Assembly: GCF_002843235.3 (NCBI RefSeq)
Contig: NZ_CP031123.2
Location: 2,294,001 to 2,358,000 of the forward strand
DNA length: 64,000 nucleotides
Reading direction: 5' to 3'
DNA from: Providencia huaxiensis
GTDB lineage: Bacteria; Pseudomonadota; Gammaproteobacteria; Enterobacterales; Enterobacteriaceae
Shown here: one piece after another, positions 1 to 8,959 of the stretch
Layout of the letters: each line of letters starts with the position of its first letter
Position numbering within the stretch: position 1 is the first letter of the stretch
Translations under genes and position numbers: made by a program
Notes under the pieces: model-generated
Seen by the model: the letters and a program-made list of their open reading frames with translations, nothing else
What the model was told of the DNA's origin: nothing
The model's database searches: none

Positions 1-333
1 TGTTAATGAATTAAAACGCACAGCATAACCAGAAACACGAATTGTTAATTGTGGATATTTTTCTGGATTTTTGACTGCATCTTCTAATGTTTCACGGCTC
101 AATACGTTAACATTTAAGTGCTGACCACCTTCAACGCGTACAGTTGGTTTCATTTCTAAAGGAACTTCACGATACTCAAAAGCACCTAATTCGTCTTTAG
201 CAACGATTTGCCCTTCGTTATAATCGGCTTTCGCACAAACACAACGAGCTTCATTTTTTTCGTCATCGAGTAACCAGAACGAATTCAACAATGCTGCATT
301 ATCAGTTTTTGTAATTTGAATACCTGTAATCAT
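1..333 (-). CDS. grcA: Autonomous glycyl radical cofactor GrcA (C-terminus cut off by window edge)
   Basis: Small spare glycyl-radical domain that restores pyruvate formate-lyase whose own radical domain has been cleaved by oxygen. Read on the minus strand it starts [10 protein letters not shown] at 333 and runs to a YAVRFNSLT segment at the window edge. That is 111 codons; the family is about 127 residues, so the last ~16, including the radical-bearing glycine, lie outside the window. A strong GGAGG ribosome site sits just before the ATG. Two FNR-type sites lie upstream, as expected for a gene induced without oxygen. Identification is by close recall of the E. coli YfiD sequence. Confidence 0.95.
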   Translation of the reverse strand, partial: MITGIQITKTDNAALLNSFWLLDDEKNEARCVCAKADYNEGQIVAKDELGAFEYREVPLEMKPTVRVEGGQHLNVNVLSRETLEDAVKNPEKYPQLTIRVSGYAVRFNSLT

Positions 334-448
334 GTCGACCTCCACGTTCGAGCTAGATTGCATTCGATTTGCTTAATAAATCGAAGCTACATTAACCATT
401 AATCTTATGAAAACTTGCAATTGGATATTTGGTCTAACCAATGTATAT

Positions 449-548
449 AGGTATTTTATACCAGCTAGAACCCCTTTTTTCTTTGATATTTATCAATTAT
501 TCCACTTAGCAACTAATTTACTCAGCTCAACTTTATGATTTAAATCAA
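449..548 (-). promoter_or_regulatory. grcA promoter with tandem FNR boxes
   Basis: A perfect FNR palindrome (TTGAT-ATTT-ATCAA) lies at 483-496 and a one-mismatch copy (ATGAT-TTAA-ATCAA) at 535-548. On the minus strand a TATAAA -10 lies at 455-460, predicting a start near 449. That puts the first box centre about 40.5 bp and the second about 92.5 bp upstream. E. coli yfiD is known to have FNR sites at -40.5 and -93.5, so the architecture is conserved. The start site is inferred from spacing only. Confidence 0.85.
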
Positions 549-711
549 AATTCATAATTTGTTTTTTTAACTATTTTTATAAAATTTCAATTTTTTTTAA
601 ATTAATCGTCAATATCAGGGCTTTATCTCTCCCTCATGAACCAGTAAGCTTATAGCTATCAACTGGTTCATATAATTGTTCCTTCATAAATTCATTGTTA
701 TGGAATATTTC

Positions 712-1392
712 ATGTCAAACTCCATTACGTGGCACGATGTTATTGGCCCTGAAAAATCAAAATCTTATTTCAAAGAAACATTGGCGTATGTCGCAGAGCA
801 ACGTAAAAATGGTAAGGTTATCTACCCTGCTCAAGACGACGTTTTTAATGCATTTAAGTATACCGAGCTTTCCGATATTAAAGTGGTTATCCTAGGACAA
901 GATCCTTATCATGGACCAGGGCAAGCCCATGGTCTCTCTTTTTCCGTACTTCCTGGAATTAAGCCACCCCCATCATTAGTGAATATGTATAAAGAGCTCG
1001 AAAAGGATATTGATGGATTTCAAAGGCCGGCTCATGGTTACTTGCTCAGTTGGGCTCAACAAGGCGTTTTACTCCTTAATACCGTCCTCACCGTAGAACA
1101 AGGCAATGCCCATTCCCATGCGCATTTAGGTTGGGAAACATTTACAGATAAAGTCATTGAAGCAATTAATGAAAATACTGAGGGTGTGATTTTTTTACTC
1201 TGGGGCTCGCATGCCCAGAAAAAAGGTAAAATTATTGATACCAAACGCCATCATGTTCTGAAAGCACCTCACCCTTCTCCGCTTTCTGCTCACCGTGGTT
1301 TTCTAGGATGTGGACATTTTTCACAAACAAATGAAATTTTAGCTCAGCAGGGCAAAACCCCCATTGATTGGGCGCCAGTGATTAATGAATAA
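712..1392 (+). CDS. ung: Uracil-DNA glycosylase
   Basis: Removes uracil from DNA as the first step of base-excision repair in the cytoplasm. The 226-residue product matches family-1 UDG along its whole length. It has the water-activating GQDPYHG motif at residues 62-68 (Asp64), the LLLNTVLTV segment and the C-terminal HPSPLS motif that inserts into the minor groove. An upstream in-frame extension to 676 is possible, but family members begin at [10 protein letters not shown], so the ATG at 712 was chosen; its ribosome site (GGAA) is weak. It is convergent with grpE, and a shared hairpin separates them. Confidence 0.97.
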   Translation: MSNSITWHDVIGPEKSKSYFKETLAYVAEQRKNGKVIYPAQDDVFNAFKYTELSDIKVVILGQDPYHGPGQAHGLSFSVLPGIKPPPSLVNMYKELEKDIDGFQRPAHGYLLSWAQQGVLLLNTVLTVEQGNAHSHAHLGWETFTDKVIEAINENTEGVIFLLWGSHAQKKGKIIDTKRHHVLKAPHPSPLSAHRGFLGCGHFSQTNEILAQQGKTPIDWAPVINE

Positions 1393-1411
1393 TTTCAGAT
1401 TGTAGACATAG

Positions 1412-1442
1412 AAAAAATGGGATACTTATGCATCCCATTTTA
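1412..1442. terminator. Bidirectional terminator between ung and grpE
   Basis: The stem AAAATGGGAT / ATCCCATTTT encloses a short loop. It has an A-rich left flank and a T-rich right flank, so it can end transcription in both directions between two convergent genes. Confidence 0.8.
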
Positions 1443-1446
1443 TCAA

Positions 1447-2040
1447 TTACTTAGACACAATAACCATTGCAGGTCTGAGTAAACGGTTATTTAGCGTGTA
1501 CCCTTTTTGCATCACATTAATCACATGATTAGCTTGGTGATCAGGTGACTCTATCATCGTCATCGCCTGATGAACTTCAGGATTAAATGGCACATTCACT
1601 TCACTTACAGGCTCAATACCGAACTTAGCCACGGCATCTAAGAAGGTTTTCAGTGTTAAATTTAGCCCTTCTAACATCGCTTTAGACTCTTCACTTTCAT
1701 GGTCTGCAGCATCTATTGCGCGTTCTAAGTTATCAATCACTGGTAATAATTCATTTGAGAATTTTTCCAATGCAAATTTATGTGCTTTCTCGATATCTTG
1801 CTCAGTCCTGCGACGAATATTTTCAATTTCGGCGTGTGCACGCAACATTGCTTCACGTTCAGTTTTTTGTGAAGCCTCTAATTGTTGCTCAAGCTCAGCA
1901 ATACGCGCGGCTAACGCTTGTTCGTCTGCTTGTAATTCATCAGCTTGTTGAACGTCTACTTCTTGCTCTACTTGAACTTTTTGTGATTCATTTTGCTCAG
2001 AAGCTTGCTCATCATGCATGTTTTGGTCTTTACTACTCAT
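1447..2040 (-). CDS. grpE: Nucleotide exchange factor GrpE
   Basis: Exchange factor that releases ADP from DnaK during the chaperone cycle. The product is 197 residues, the usual length. It has an acidic, Gln/Glu-rich N-terminus (about 1-40), a long helical dimerisation stretch (about 40-95) containing [16 protein letters not shown], and a C-terminal beta domain ending in [11 protein letters not shown]. The ATG at 2040 has no in-frame competitor that fits the family. A textbook sigma-32 promoter lies just upstream. The neighbouring nadK is divergent, the normal enterobacterial arrangement. Confidence 0.96.
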   Translation of the reverse strand: MSSKDQNMHDEQASEQNESQKVQVEQEVDVQQADELQADEQALAARIAELEQQLEASQKTEREAMLRAHAEIENIRRRTEQDIEKAHKFALEKFSNELLPVIDNLERAIDAADHESEESKAMLEGLNLTLKTFLDAVAKFGIEPVSEVNVPFNPEVHQAMTMIESPDHQANHVINVMQKGYTLNNRLLRPAMVIVSK

Positions 2041-2083
2041 GAATATCTCCGCGTATTTAGCATTAATCCCATATATGAGAGTA

Positions 2084-2111
2084 TTATGGGGATCTAATAC
2101 AGGGATTCAAG
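2084..2111 (-). promoter_or_regulatory. Sigma-32 heat-shock promoter of grpE
   Basis: On the minus strand a CTTGAA -35 element (2106-2111) is followed after 14 bp by a CCCCATAA -10 element (2084-2091). This matches the heat-shock consensus CTTGAAA / CCCCATNT with proper spacing, and sits about 45 bp before the grpE start. Confidence 0.88.
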
Positions 2112-2141
2112 GGAAGTCATACAATCAGAGGCCAAAAAAGT

Positions 2142-3041
2142 ATGCGAAAGGACAATAATACACCACCAACACATTTTAAAACGATAGGCATTGTCGGGCA
2201 CCCTAGGCACCCTGAGGCATTGGCAACTCATGAATTAATATACCATTGGTTAATTTCAAAAAATTATCATGCCATTATCGATAAACAAGTTGCTAAAGAT
2301 TTAAAATTAACTAATGCCAACACTGGGACATTAACTGAAATAGGCCAACAGGCTGATTTAGTTGTCGTCGTTGGCGGTGATGGCAACATGCTTGGTGCTG
2401 CTCGTATTTTATCTCGGTATAATAATAAAGTTATTGGTGTAAATCGTGGTAATCTCGGTTTCCTTACTGATTTAGACCCTGATAACGCATTACAACAACT
2501 TTCGAGTGTTCTTGACGGTAAATATCGTGAAGAAAGACGTTTTTTGCTCGAAGCACAAGTTATTAAAGCTAACCAAAAAGCACGTAAAAGCACCGCAATT
2601 AATGAGATTGTTCTCCACCCTGGCAAAGTTGCGCATATGATCGAATTCGAGGTCTACATTGATGAAAAATTTGCCTTTTCTCAACGTTCTGATGGCTTGA
2701 TTATCGCCACACCAACGGGCTCTACAGCTTATTCTCTTTCCGCAGGTGGCCCTATTTTAACCCCAAACTTGGACGCGATTGTATTGGTGCCCATGTTTCC
2801 ACATACCTTATCCTCAAGACCACTGGTCATTAGCAGTGACAGCAGTATTCGGCTGAAATTTTTACGAACAAATATTGATTATGAAGTCAGCTGTGATAGC
2901 CAAATCATGCTTCCTATTCAGGATGGCGAGGAAGTCATTGTTAAACGTAGTAATAAAAATCTTAATTTAGTTCACCCACAAGATTATAATTATTTCAATA
3001 CGTTAAGTTCAAAATTAGGCTGGGCTAAAAAAACTTTCTAA
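2142..3041 (+). CDS. nadK: NAD kinase
   Basis: ATP-dependent phosphorylation of NAD+ to NADP+ in the cytoplasm. The 299-residue protein carries the GGDGN nucleotide-binding signature at 78-82, [13 protein letters not shown] soon after it, the STAINE segment, and the conserved [16 protein letters not shown] stretch. The C-terminus ([14 protein letters not shown]) is nearly identical to the E. coli enzyme. It is about seven residues longer at the N-terminus than the 292-residue E. coli form. It is transcribed divergently from grpE, with recN next downstream, as in other Enterobacterales. Confidence 0.96.
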   Translation: MRKDNNTPPTHFKTIGIVGHPRHPEALATHELIYHWLISKNYHAIIDKQVAKDLKLTNANTGTLTEIGQQADLVVVVGGDGNMLGAARILSRYNNKVIGVNRGNLGFLTDLDPDNALQQLSSVLDGKYREERRFLLEAQVIKANQKARKSTAINEIVLHPGKVAHMIEFEVYIDEKFAFSQRSDGLIIATPTGSTAYSLSAGGPILTPNLDAIVLVPMFPHTLSSRPLVISSDSSIRLKFLRTNIDYEVSCDSQIMLPIQDGEEVIVKRSNKNLNLVHPQDYNYFNTLSSKLGWAKKTF

Positions 3042-3060
3042 TTTTTTCATTCTGCCTCTT

Positions 3061-3103
3061 TACTGTATAAAAAAACAGTCATACACTGTATTAAAACACA
3101 GGT
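3061..3103 (+). promoter_or_regulatory. Two LexA (SOS) boxes before recN
   Basis: Box 1 at 3061-3080 and box 2 at 3084-3103 both fit CTGT-N8-ACAG exactly. They are nearly contiguous and end 24 bp before the recN start. Two LexA sites before recN are also known in E. coli, where they give tight repression and strong induction. Confidence 0.88.
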
Positions 3104-3127
3104 GTGTATTTTCACAGGAGAGCGCAG

Positions 3128-4789
3128 ATGCTTACCCAACTAACAATTAATAATTTTGCAATCGTACGTGAATTAGAAATTGATTTCCGTAATGGTATGA
3201 CCGCCATAACCGGTGAAACAGGTGCGGGTAAGTCTATTGCTATTGATGCACTTGGCCTGTGTCTAGGAAATCGGGGTGAAGCCAATATGGTACGCCCTGG
3301 TGCACAACGTGCTGACCTTTGCGCTCGCTTTTCCTTAGTAGATGCACAATTAGCTGCCAATTGGCTTACAGAACACCAACTTGATAACCAAAATGAGTGC
3401 TTATTACGTCGTACTATCTCTCCAGATGGTCGCTCCCGTGGCTTTATTAATGGCGTTTCAGTTCCTTTATCACAACTTAGAGAACTAGGCACATTGCTGA
3501 TTCAAATCCATGGTCAACACGCACACCAGCTCTTGCTAGATAGCTCTCATCAAAAATCCTTGCTTGATGCCTATTCCAACCAGCGAGAACTACTGGTTCA
3601 AATGAAAAAAGCATGGCAAACATGGCATGATTCCTGCCAACAATTAGCCGTCTTTCAAAAGCAGGTGCAAGAGCGTGAATCTCGGCAGCAACTGCTGGAA
3701 TATCATCTGAAAGAACTAAACGAATTCCGCCCTGTTCAAGGAGAGTTTGAAGAAATAGACCAAGAATATAAGCAACTCGCTAATCATGGGCAGTTTTTAG
3801 CTATTGGACAAACAACAACGCAAATACTATCCGAAAATGATGATTCGAATGTTATTAGCTTATTAAATATGGCAAAAAATGAATTGACTGACTTGGTTGC
3901 TCTCAATCCTAAATTCTCAGAGTTACTTGATATGCTTGAAGAAGCATCAATACAAGTCAGCGAAGTCAGCGATGAAATCAAGCACTATTGTGACCAATAT
4001 GAGCTTGACCCTAATCGCTTGTTTGAACTGGAAAAGCGTATCTCCAAACAAATCAACTTAGCGCGTAAACACCATGTCACACCAGAAGCCTTACCTGAAT
4101 TATTTCAGCAATTACTAAGCGAACAAGAACAGATAGCCAATCAGAATGAAGACGCAGAAGTCTTAAATGCACAAGTACAAGCAAATCATCATACAGCTCT
4201 CGAATGTGCAGAACGCTTACACCATGTACGCCTACACTATGCCCAAGAGTTAAGTACACTAATTACCAATAGTATGCATCAACTTTCAATGCCTCATGGC
4301 CTATTTACTATTGATGTAAAATTTATACCTGAACAACTACAAATCGATGGTGCCTGTAAAGTAGAATTCAATGTGACAACTAACCCAGGACAACCACACC
4401 AAACGCTTGCTAAAGTTGCATCGGGTGGTGAATTATCACGTATAGCATTAGCTATCCAAGTCATTACTGCTAAAAAAATGGATACCCCTGCATTAATATT
4501 TGATGAAGTCGATGTCGGTATTAGTGGACCAACCGCAGCAATTGTAGGGAAGTTACTACGTGAACTAGGTGAGTCAACGCAAGTGATGTGCGTGACACAT
4601 TTACCACAAGTAGCTGGGTGCGGCCATCATCACTTTTATGTGAGTAAAGAGACAAACGGTGTAGAAACAGAAACTCACATGCAATTACTGGATAAAAAAT
4701 CCAGATTACAAGAACTTGCGCGTCTTCTTGCTGGTTCTGAGGTAACAAAAAATACGCTTGCCAACGCGAAAGAGTTACTTGCAGCATAA
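3128..4789 (+). CDS. recN: DNA repair protein RecN
   Basis: SMC-like ATPase acting early in double-strand break repair. The product is 553 residues, the same as E. coli. Walker A GETGAGKS lies at 29-36, the ABC signature ASGGELSR near 431 and Walker [13 protein letters not shown] near 457, with two long coiled-coil arms between. The ATG at 3128 was chosen over an in-frame codon at 3104 because [13 protein letters not shown] matches the family start and AGGAGA lies just before it. The upstream codon falls inside the LexA-box region. Regulation by LexA is visible in the sequence. Confidence 0.97.
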   Translation: MLTQLTINNFAIVRELEIDFRNGMTAITGETGAGKSIAIDALGLCLGNRGEANMVRPGAQRADLCARFSLVDAQLAANWLTEHQLDNQNECLLRRTISPDGRSRGFINGVSVPLSQLRELGTLLIQIHGQHAHQLLLDSSHQKSLLDAYSNQRELLVQMKKAWQTWHDSCQQLAVFQKQVQERESRQQLLEYHLKELNEFRPVQGEFEEIDQEYKQLANHGQFLAIGQTTTQILSENDDSNVISLLNMAKNELTDLVALNPKFSELLDMLEEASIQVSEVSDEIKHYCDQYELDPNRLFELEKRISKQINLARKHHVTPEALPELFQQLLSEQEQIANQNEDAEVLNAQVQANHHTALECAERLHHVRLHYAQELSTLITNSMHQLSMPHGLFTIDVKFIPEQLQIDGACKVEFNVTTNPGQPHQTLAKVASGGELSRIALAIQVITAKKMDTPALIFDEVDVGISGPTAAIVGKLLRELGESTQVMCVTHLPQVAGCGHHHFYVSKETNGVETETHMQLLDKKSRLQELARLLAGSEVTKNTLANAKELLAA

Positions 4790-4901
4790 TTTTTGACAAC
4801 TTTTTTATGCTTATGTGGTCTTAGAGTCGATAAGGAAGGTTTTAAATTGTATCAATGTCGATTATCATTGATGTTCTGACTCCAAAAGGAATGAGATATC
4901 C

Positions 4902-5294
4902 ATGCGTTATAAATTGTTAACTGCTGCAGCACTATCACTCGCATTAATGTCTACGGGCTGTTCAATGATGGAACGTCTTGTCTATCACCCGGACATTAAC
5001 CAAGGTAATTACCTCACAGCGAAAGATGTTGCTAAGATCCAAAAAGGAATGACACAGCAACAAGTCGCTTATACTTTGGGCACGCCAATGTTATCTGACC
5101 CGTTTGGTACTCAGACTTGGTATTATGTTTTCCGCCAAGAACTTGGTCATGACCCAGTTCAGCAAGAAACTTTAACTCTGATCTTTGATCGTAATGGCAT
5201 TCTGACTGACATCAAAAACGAGAAAAATCTTGCCGCGCAGGAATCAATGGAAGCCGCTGAAACAAAAGTATCAGAAACTAAATCCGCTGACTAA
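4902..5294 (+). CDS. bamE: Outer membrane assembly lipoprotein BamE
   Basis: Lipoprotein subunit of the BAM complex that inserts beta-barrel proteins into the outer membrane. A short signal peptide ends in a lipobox-like MSTGC, predicting lipidation of Cys20. The mature part keeps the family segment [13 protein letters not shown], the [15 protein letters not shown] helix and the [14 protein letters not shown] strand. At 130 residues it is about 17 longer than E. coli BamE, with an extra Glu/Ala-rich C-terminal tail. It follows recN as its own unit with an AAGGAATGAG ribosome site. Confidence 0.95.
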   Translation: MRYKLLTAAALSLALMSTGCSMMERLVYHPDINQGNYLTAKDVAKIQKGMTQQQVAYTLGTPMLSDPFGTQTWYYVFRQELGHDPVQQETLTLIFDRNGILTDIKNEKNLAAQESMEAAETKVSETKSAD

Positions 5295-5322
5295 CCATAA
5301 GACACTAGGGCCACCTAGTATG

Positions 5323-5371
5323 ATAATAACAGCCTGTCTTTTGAAAAGTTATTCAGGCGGGTTGTTATTAT
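5323..5371. terminator. Imperfect long hairpin after bamE
   Basis: Left arm 5323-5336 (ATAATAACAGCCTG) pairs with right arm 5354-5371, with a small internal bulge. It lies 29 bp after the bamE stop, where a terminator is expected, but there is no clear U-tract, so the role is tentative. Confidence 0.4.
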
Positions 5372-5423
5372 GAGAGCCTTTATTATAGATTTATTTAATC
5401 TCATTTTAACTAAATAAATTTCA

Positions 5424-5450
5424 ATAAAAAAACCGAGCTTTTGCTCGGTT
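5424..5450 (-). terminator. Rho-independent terminator of ratA-rnfH
   Basis: AACCGAGC (5431-5438) pairs with GCTCGGTT (5443-5450) around a 4-base loop. On the minus strand it is followed by a run of seven T residues, 19 bp after the rnfH stop. Confidence 0.88.
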
Positions 5451-5468
5451 AGCTACAATAGAATAAAG

Positions 5469-5774
5469 TTACTTATTTTTAGCTTCTTTAGATTTTTCGG
5501 CTCGTTTACGCCTTAATTCTTTTGGATCAGCAATCAAAGGTCGATAAATCTCAACACGATCCCCATCTTGCACTAAATCAGTCAATTTAGCGGGTCGGCT
5601 ATAAATACCAATCTTGTTTTTTTTAAGGTCAATATCATCCCTAAGGGCTAGGATGCCAGAAGCAAGTATTGCTTCTTCTATTGTGCTACCTTCTTTAACT
5701 TTAACTGATAACAAAAATTGCTTTTCAGGAAGCGCATATGTCACTTCAATGTTCAGCTCAGACACTGTAAACAT
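5469..5774 (-). CDS. rnfH: RnfH family protein (UPF0125)
   Basis: Small ubiquitin-fold protein of unknown biochemical role, conserved next to ratA. The 101 residues include the family-specific [33 protein letters not shown] and a lysine-rich tail. The first 17 bp overlap the end of ratA in another frame, so translation is probably coupled, as in E. coli where the pair was once viewed as a toxin-antitoxin candidate. A strong terminator follows it. Confidence 0.92.
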   Translation of the reverse strand: MFTVSELNIEVTYALPEKQFLLSVKVKEGSTIEEAILASGILALRDDIDLKKNKIGIYSRPAKLTDLVQDGDRVEIYRPLIADPKELRRKRAEKSKEAKNK

Positions 5775-6192
5775 CCTTTGCTCTTAAAGTGAAAGCTTGT
5801 ACCATATTATTTGCTAATTCTTTGAAAACTTTGCCAAATGCAAGCTCTATCAATTTATTTGTAAATTCAAAATCAAGGTGAAATTCGATTTTACAAGCAT
5901 CCGCACTTAAAGGAATAAATCTCCAACCACCCGCTAATTTACTAAATGGCCCTTCCACAAGTTGCATATGAATGCACTTGTTATCTTCTAGCACATTTTT
6001 TGTGACAAAAGTTTTGCTAATGCCTGCTTTTGACACCTCAACAGAGGCGGTCATCTCTTCAGAACTATGACTAATAATTTGGCTACCGACACACCCTGGC
6101 AAGAAGCTTGGATATGAAATAACGTCATTAACGAGTTTATACATTTGTTCTGCGCTAAACGGAACTAACGCAGAGCGGCTAATCTGTGGCAT
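5758..6192 (-). CDS. ratA: Ribosome association toxin RatA family protein
   Basis: START/polyketide-cyclase fold protein. The E. coli homologue was reported to block 70S ribosome association, and the wider family includes the coenzyme Q-binding COQ10 proteins, so the physiological role is open. The 144 residues begin [18 protein letters not shown]; the ATG at 6192 has an AGGAAT site and matches the family, whereas upstream in-frame codons do not. Typical segments [13 protein letters not shown] ([10 protein letters not shown]), GGWRF and [18 protein letters not shown] are present. It is the first gene of the ratA-rnfH pair and divergent from smpB. Confidence 0.93.
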   Translation of the reverse strand: MPQISRSALVPFSAEQMYKLVNDVISYPSFLPGCVGSQIISHSSEEMTASVEVSKAGISKTFVTKNVLEDNKCIHMQLVEGPFSKLAGGWRFIPLSADACKIEFHLDFEFTNKLIELAFGKVFKELANNMVQAFTLRAKDVYSV

Positions 6193-6345
6193 ATCAATTC
6201 CTATCCCCAAAAACTGAGCGTATAATACCACCTTTGATTGGTTAAACAAAAAACAAAACCCACATAGGGCAAGATTTGCACAATCAAAAAAATATCAGCT
6301 TAGAAAGATTTCTTTCAACTCAGCTTACAGTATAATGATTGCACT

Positions 6346-6828
6346 ATGACAAAGAAAAAACCATATAAACCCGGTTCAGCAACAATTGCTATGAACAAGC
6401 GTGCTCGCCACGAATATTCTATCGAAGAGGAGTTCGAGGCGGGTCTATCCCTACAAGGTTGGGAAGTTAAATCACTCCGAGCAGGCAAAGCCAACATTGG
6501 AGATAGCTACGTTCTTTTAAGGGACGGTGAAGCTTATTTATTCGGTGCAAACTTCACTCCACTGACAGTTGCATCATCGCATGTTGTATGCGACCCAACT
6601 CGTAGCCGTAAGTTACTTTTAAATCAACGTGAATTAGATACACTCTACGGTAAAGTTAATCGTGAAGGTTATACCGTTATTGCACTCTCCCTCTACTGGA
6701 AAAATGCATGGTGTAAAGTTAAAATTGGTGTTGCCAGAGGTAAAAAATCTCACGATAAACGTTCTGACATTAAAGAACGTGAATGGCAACTCGATAAAGC
6801 ACGTATAATGAAACATTCTAATCGCTAA
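6346..6828 (+). CDS. smpB: SsrA-binding protein SmpB
   Basis: Binds tmRNA and delivers it to stalled ribosomes in trans-translation. The 160 residues are near-identical in pattern to E. coli Smp[13 protein letters not shown] at the N-terminus, [14 protein letters not shown], the [11 protein letters not shown] loop, and the basic C-terminal tail KREW-like ([15 protein letters not shown]) that enters the mRNA channel. The gene for its RNA partner starts 48 bp downstream. No Shine-Dalgarno sequence is visible; instead a perfect TATAAT ends only nine bases before the ATG (see findings). Confidence 0.97.
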   Translation: MTKKKPYKPGSATIAMNKRARHEYSIEEEFEAGLSLQGWEVKSLRAGKANIGDSYVLLRDGEAYLFGANFTPLTVASSHVVCDPTRSRKLLLNQRELDTLYGKVNREGYTVIALSLYWKNAWCKVKIGVARGKKSHDKRSDIKEREWQLDKARIMKHSNR

Positions 6829-6856
6829 CCTCTAGCTTTATAGAGTATTTTTCTGT

Positions 6857-6862
6857 TATACT
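6857..6862 (+). promoter_or_regulatory. -10 element of the ssrA promoter
   Basis: TATACT at 6857-6862 lies 14 bp before the mature tmRNA 5' end, allowing a short 5' precursor as in E. coli. The matching -35 element is not convincing. Confidence 0.5.
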
Positions 6863-6876
6863 GCGCTCAACAACTT

Positions 6877-7240
6877 GGGGCTGATTCTGGATTCGACGGG
6901 ATTTGCGAAACCCAAGGTGCATGCCGAGGGGCGGTTGGCCTCGTAAAAAGCCGCAAAAAAATAGTCGCAAACGACGAAAACTACGCTTTAGCAGCTTAAT
7001 AACCTGCTTAGAGCCCTCTCTCCCTAGCCTCCGCTCTTAGGACGGGGATCAAGAGAGGTCAAACCCAAAAGAGATCGCGTGGATGCCTTGCCTGGGGTTG
7101 AAGCGTTAAATTTAATCAGGATAGTTTGTTGGTGGCGTGTCTGTCCGCAGCTGGCAAATGAATTTAAAGACTAGACTAAGCATGTAGTACCGAGGATGTA
7201 GAAATTTCGGACGCGGGTTCAACTCCCGCCAGCTCCACCA
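6877..7240 (+). ncRNA. ssrA: Transfer-messenger RNA (tmRNA)
   Basis: Acts as both tRNA-Ala and mRNA to rescue stalled ribosomes and tag nascent chains for proteolysis. The 364-nt RNA begins GGGGCTGATTCTGGATTCGA and ends in an encoded CCA. Its 5' and 3' ends form the alanyl acceptor/T-arm (GGTTCAACTCCCGCCAGC). The resume codon GCA at 6967 starts the tag ANDENYALAA, followed by TAA TAA. The sequence is almost identical to E. coli in the tag region and pseudoknots. Its 3' end is a classical integration target, and an integrase gene follows directly. Confidence 0.98.
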
Positions 7241-7272
7241 AATTATCTTCTAAGGACGTCCAAAGAAGACTG

Positions 7273-7309
7273 AAAAGCCCGCTAACTCAATGAGTTGCGG
7301 GCTTTTTTA
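7273..7309 (+). terminator. Rho-independent terminator after ssrA
   Basis: AAAAGCCCGC pairs with GCGGGCTTTTTT, with an additional inner AACTC/GAGTT pairing. The U-tract lies at 7303-7308. Confidence 0.9.
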
Positions 7310-7352
7310 TGTCCTGCGCAGTCTGATGTCACCTAATTAAATCCAATCATCT

Positions 7353-7402
7353 TAGGCACCTTGATAGGCACCTCGTAACCTTTGTAGTTTTTGAGGTGCC
7401 TA
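7353..7402. repeat. Inverted and direct repeats before the integrase gene
   Basis: TAGGCACCTC at 7365-7374 has a perfect inverted copy GAGGTGCCTA at 7393-7402, and a third, direct copy TAGGCACCTT lies at 7353-7362. The cluster ends 20 bp before the integrase start. Such repeats are typical of arm-type integrase sites or an autoregulatory operator; which it is cannot be told from sequence alone. Confidence 0.6.
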
Positions 7403-7422
7403 AAAACAATGGAACATCAAAA

Positions 7423-8664
7423 ATGGCAAGACAAACCAAACCATTATCCGCAAAAGAGATCGATGCAGCAAAGCCAAAACAGAGTGATTATGTCCTCTAT
7501 GATGGCGATGGATTAGAGCTATTGGTTAAATCCAATGGCAGCAAGCTGTGGTCATTTCGCTACATTCGACCTCTCACTAAGAAACGAGCTAAAAAGAGCC
7601 TAGGCTCTTACCCTGCCGTCAGCCTTGCTGATGCACGTAGTTACCGCCTTGAAGCAAGAACACTACTCTCTAAGCAGATAGACCCACAAGATCACCATAA
7701 AGAGCAGATCCGTAACACCTTAGAAGCTAAGGCAAATACCTTTCAACTAGTTGCTGAACGTTGGTGGGAAGTGAAGAAGTCCACCGTAACCGAAGATTAC
7801 GGTAATGATATTTGGCGTTCACTTGAACGAGATGTATTTCCCGCCATAGGCGATATCAGCGTTACCGATATCAAAGCACATATATTGGTTCAAGCAATAC
7901 AACCAGTTCAAGCTAGAGGTGCGCTAGAAACGGTTCGTCGCCTATGTCAGCGTATCAACGAAGTGATGATCTATGCTCAAAATACTGGCTTAATTGATGC
8001 CGTACCGAGTATCAATATTGGCAAAGCTTTTGAAAAACCCAAGAAAAAGAATATGCCAAGTATTCCCCCTGATCAGCTACCAAAGCTCATGAAGACAATG
8101 CGTACAGCTAGTATTAGCCTATCCACTCGATGCTTATTCATGTGGCAGCTGCTTACCATATCCCGCCCTGCCGAAGCCGCTGAAGCCCGTTGGGACGAAA
8201 TCAACTTAGAGACTAAGGAATGGAAGATACCGGCTGCTAGAATGAAAATGAACCGTGAGCACACTGTTCCATTATCTGACGCTGCTTTAGCTATCTTAGA
8301 ACTAATGAAACCACTCAGTGGTAATCGTGAGTTTATCTTTCCTAGCCGTATCAAGCCTACCCAACCAATGAATAACCAAACCGTCAATGCTGCATTAAAA
8401 CGTGCCGGATTCGGTGGTGTATTGGTTTCTCACGGTCTTCGTTCAATAGCCAGTACCGCACTCAATGAACAATGCTTCCCACCTGATGTTATCGAAGCCG
8501 CCCTCGCCCACGTTGATAAAAATGAAGTTAGGCGTGCTTATAACCGCAGTGATTATCTAGAGCAAAGACGCCCTATGATGCAATGGTGGGCTGATTTTAT
8601 TGAGGAAGCTGATAGAGGAAGTATTATTGAAGGTGGAATAAGAGGGATATCGCTAGTTGGGTGA
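7423..8664 (+). CDS. Tyrosine integrase of the P4 / CP4-57 type
   Basis: Site-specific recombinase that inserts the genomic island at ssrA. The 413-residue protein has the N-terminal DUF4102-type arm-binding domain (about 1-90, with LLVKSNGSKLWSFRY and SLGSYPAVSLADAR), a central SAM-like core-binding domain, and the catalytic domain. The catalytic residues are visible: Arg248 (TISRPAEAAEARW), His337 and Arg340 (SHGLRSIAST), His363 (LAHVDKNEVRRAY) and the nucleophile Tyr373. The ATG at 7423 fits the family start MARQTKPLSAKEIDAAKP. It lies directly downstream of tmRNA, the usual site for CP4-57-like integrases. Confidence 0.93.
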   Translation: MARQTKPLSAKEIDAAKPKQSDYVLYDGDGLELLVKSNGSKLWSFRYIRPLTKKRAKKSLGSYPAVSLADARSYRLEARTLLSKQIDPQDHHKEQIRNTLEAKANTFQLVAERWWEVKKSTVTEDYGNDIWRSLERDVFPAIGDISVTDIKAHILVQAIQPVQARGALETVRRLCQRINEVMIYAQNTGLIDAVPSINIGKAFEKPKKKNMPSIPPDQLPKLMKTMRTASISLSTRCLFMWQLLTISRPAEAAEARWDEINLETKEWKIPAARMKMNREHTVPLSDAALAILELMKPLSGNREFIFPSRIKPTQPMNNQTVNAALKRAGFGGVLVSHGLRSIASTALNEQCFPPDVIEAALAHVDKNEVRRAYNRSDYLEQRRPMMQWWADFIEEADRGSIIEGGIRGISLVG

Positions 8665-8959
8665 CTTGTGTACCAGCTCAAATTTGAGCTGGTACTAATA
8701 GTAGTACGAAGCTATACATCATCTAGATGTCAGTTCTGTGCCAGAAGCAGACCTTCAATGTGTCTGGAAACTAGGGGACATTCAGACGAGCATAGAGTTT
8801 AAAGATACACTTACTAAATAAAATGCCTCATGTACCCATAATAGCCCTACCGTAGATAAACTTGAATAATATCAGCTAGCCCTGATAACTAAGATAAAGT
8901 AAAATTTCACAATTCAAGGCTTTACTGAGTCCAATATCAATCAAGGAGTGGCTCGCCGA
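8665..8959. other. Gap between integrase and caspase operon
   Basis: About 295 bp with no credible gene on either strand. It should hold the promoter of the downstream three-gene operon; an AAGGAG ribosome site ends it (8943-8948). No excisionase gene is seen. Confidence 0.5.

Noticed and set aside
4826..4901. Possible sigma-E promoter before bamE
   Set aside because: A GGAAGG element exists, but no convincing -10 at proper spacing; E. coli bamE is sigma-E linked, yet the match here is too weak to call.
5469..6192. ratA-rnfH as a mobile toxin-antitoxin module
   Set aside because: The pair is part of the conserved core between bamE and smpB; there is no sign of mobility, and its toxin role is not settled.
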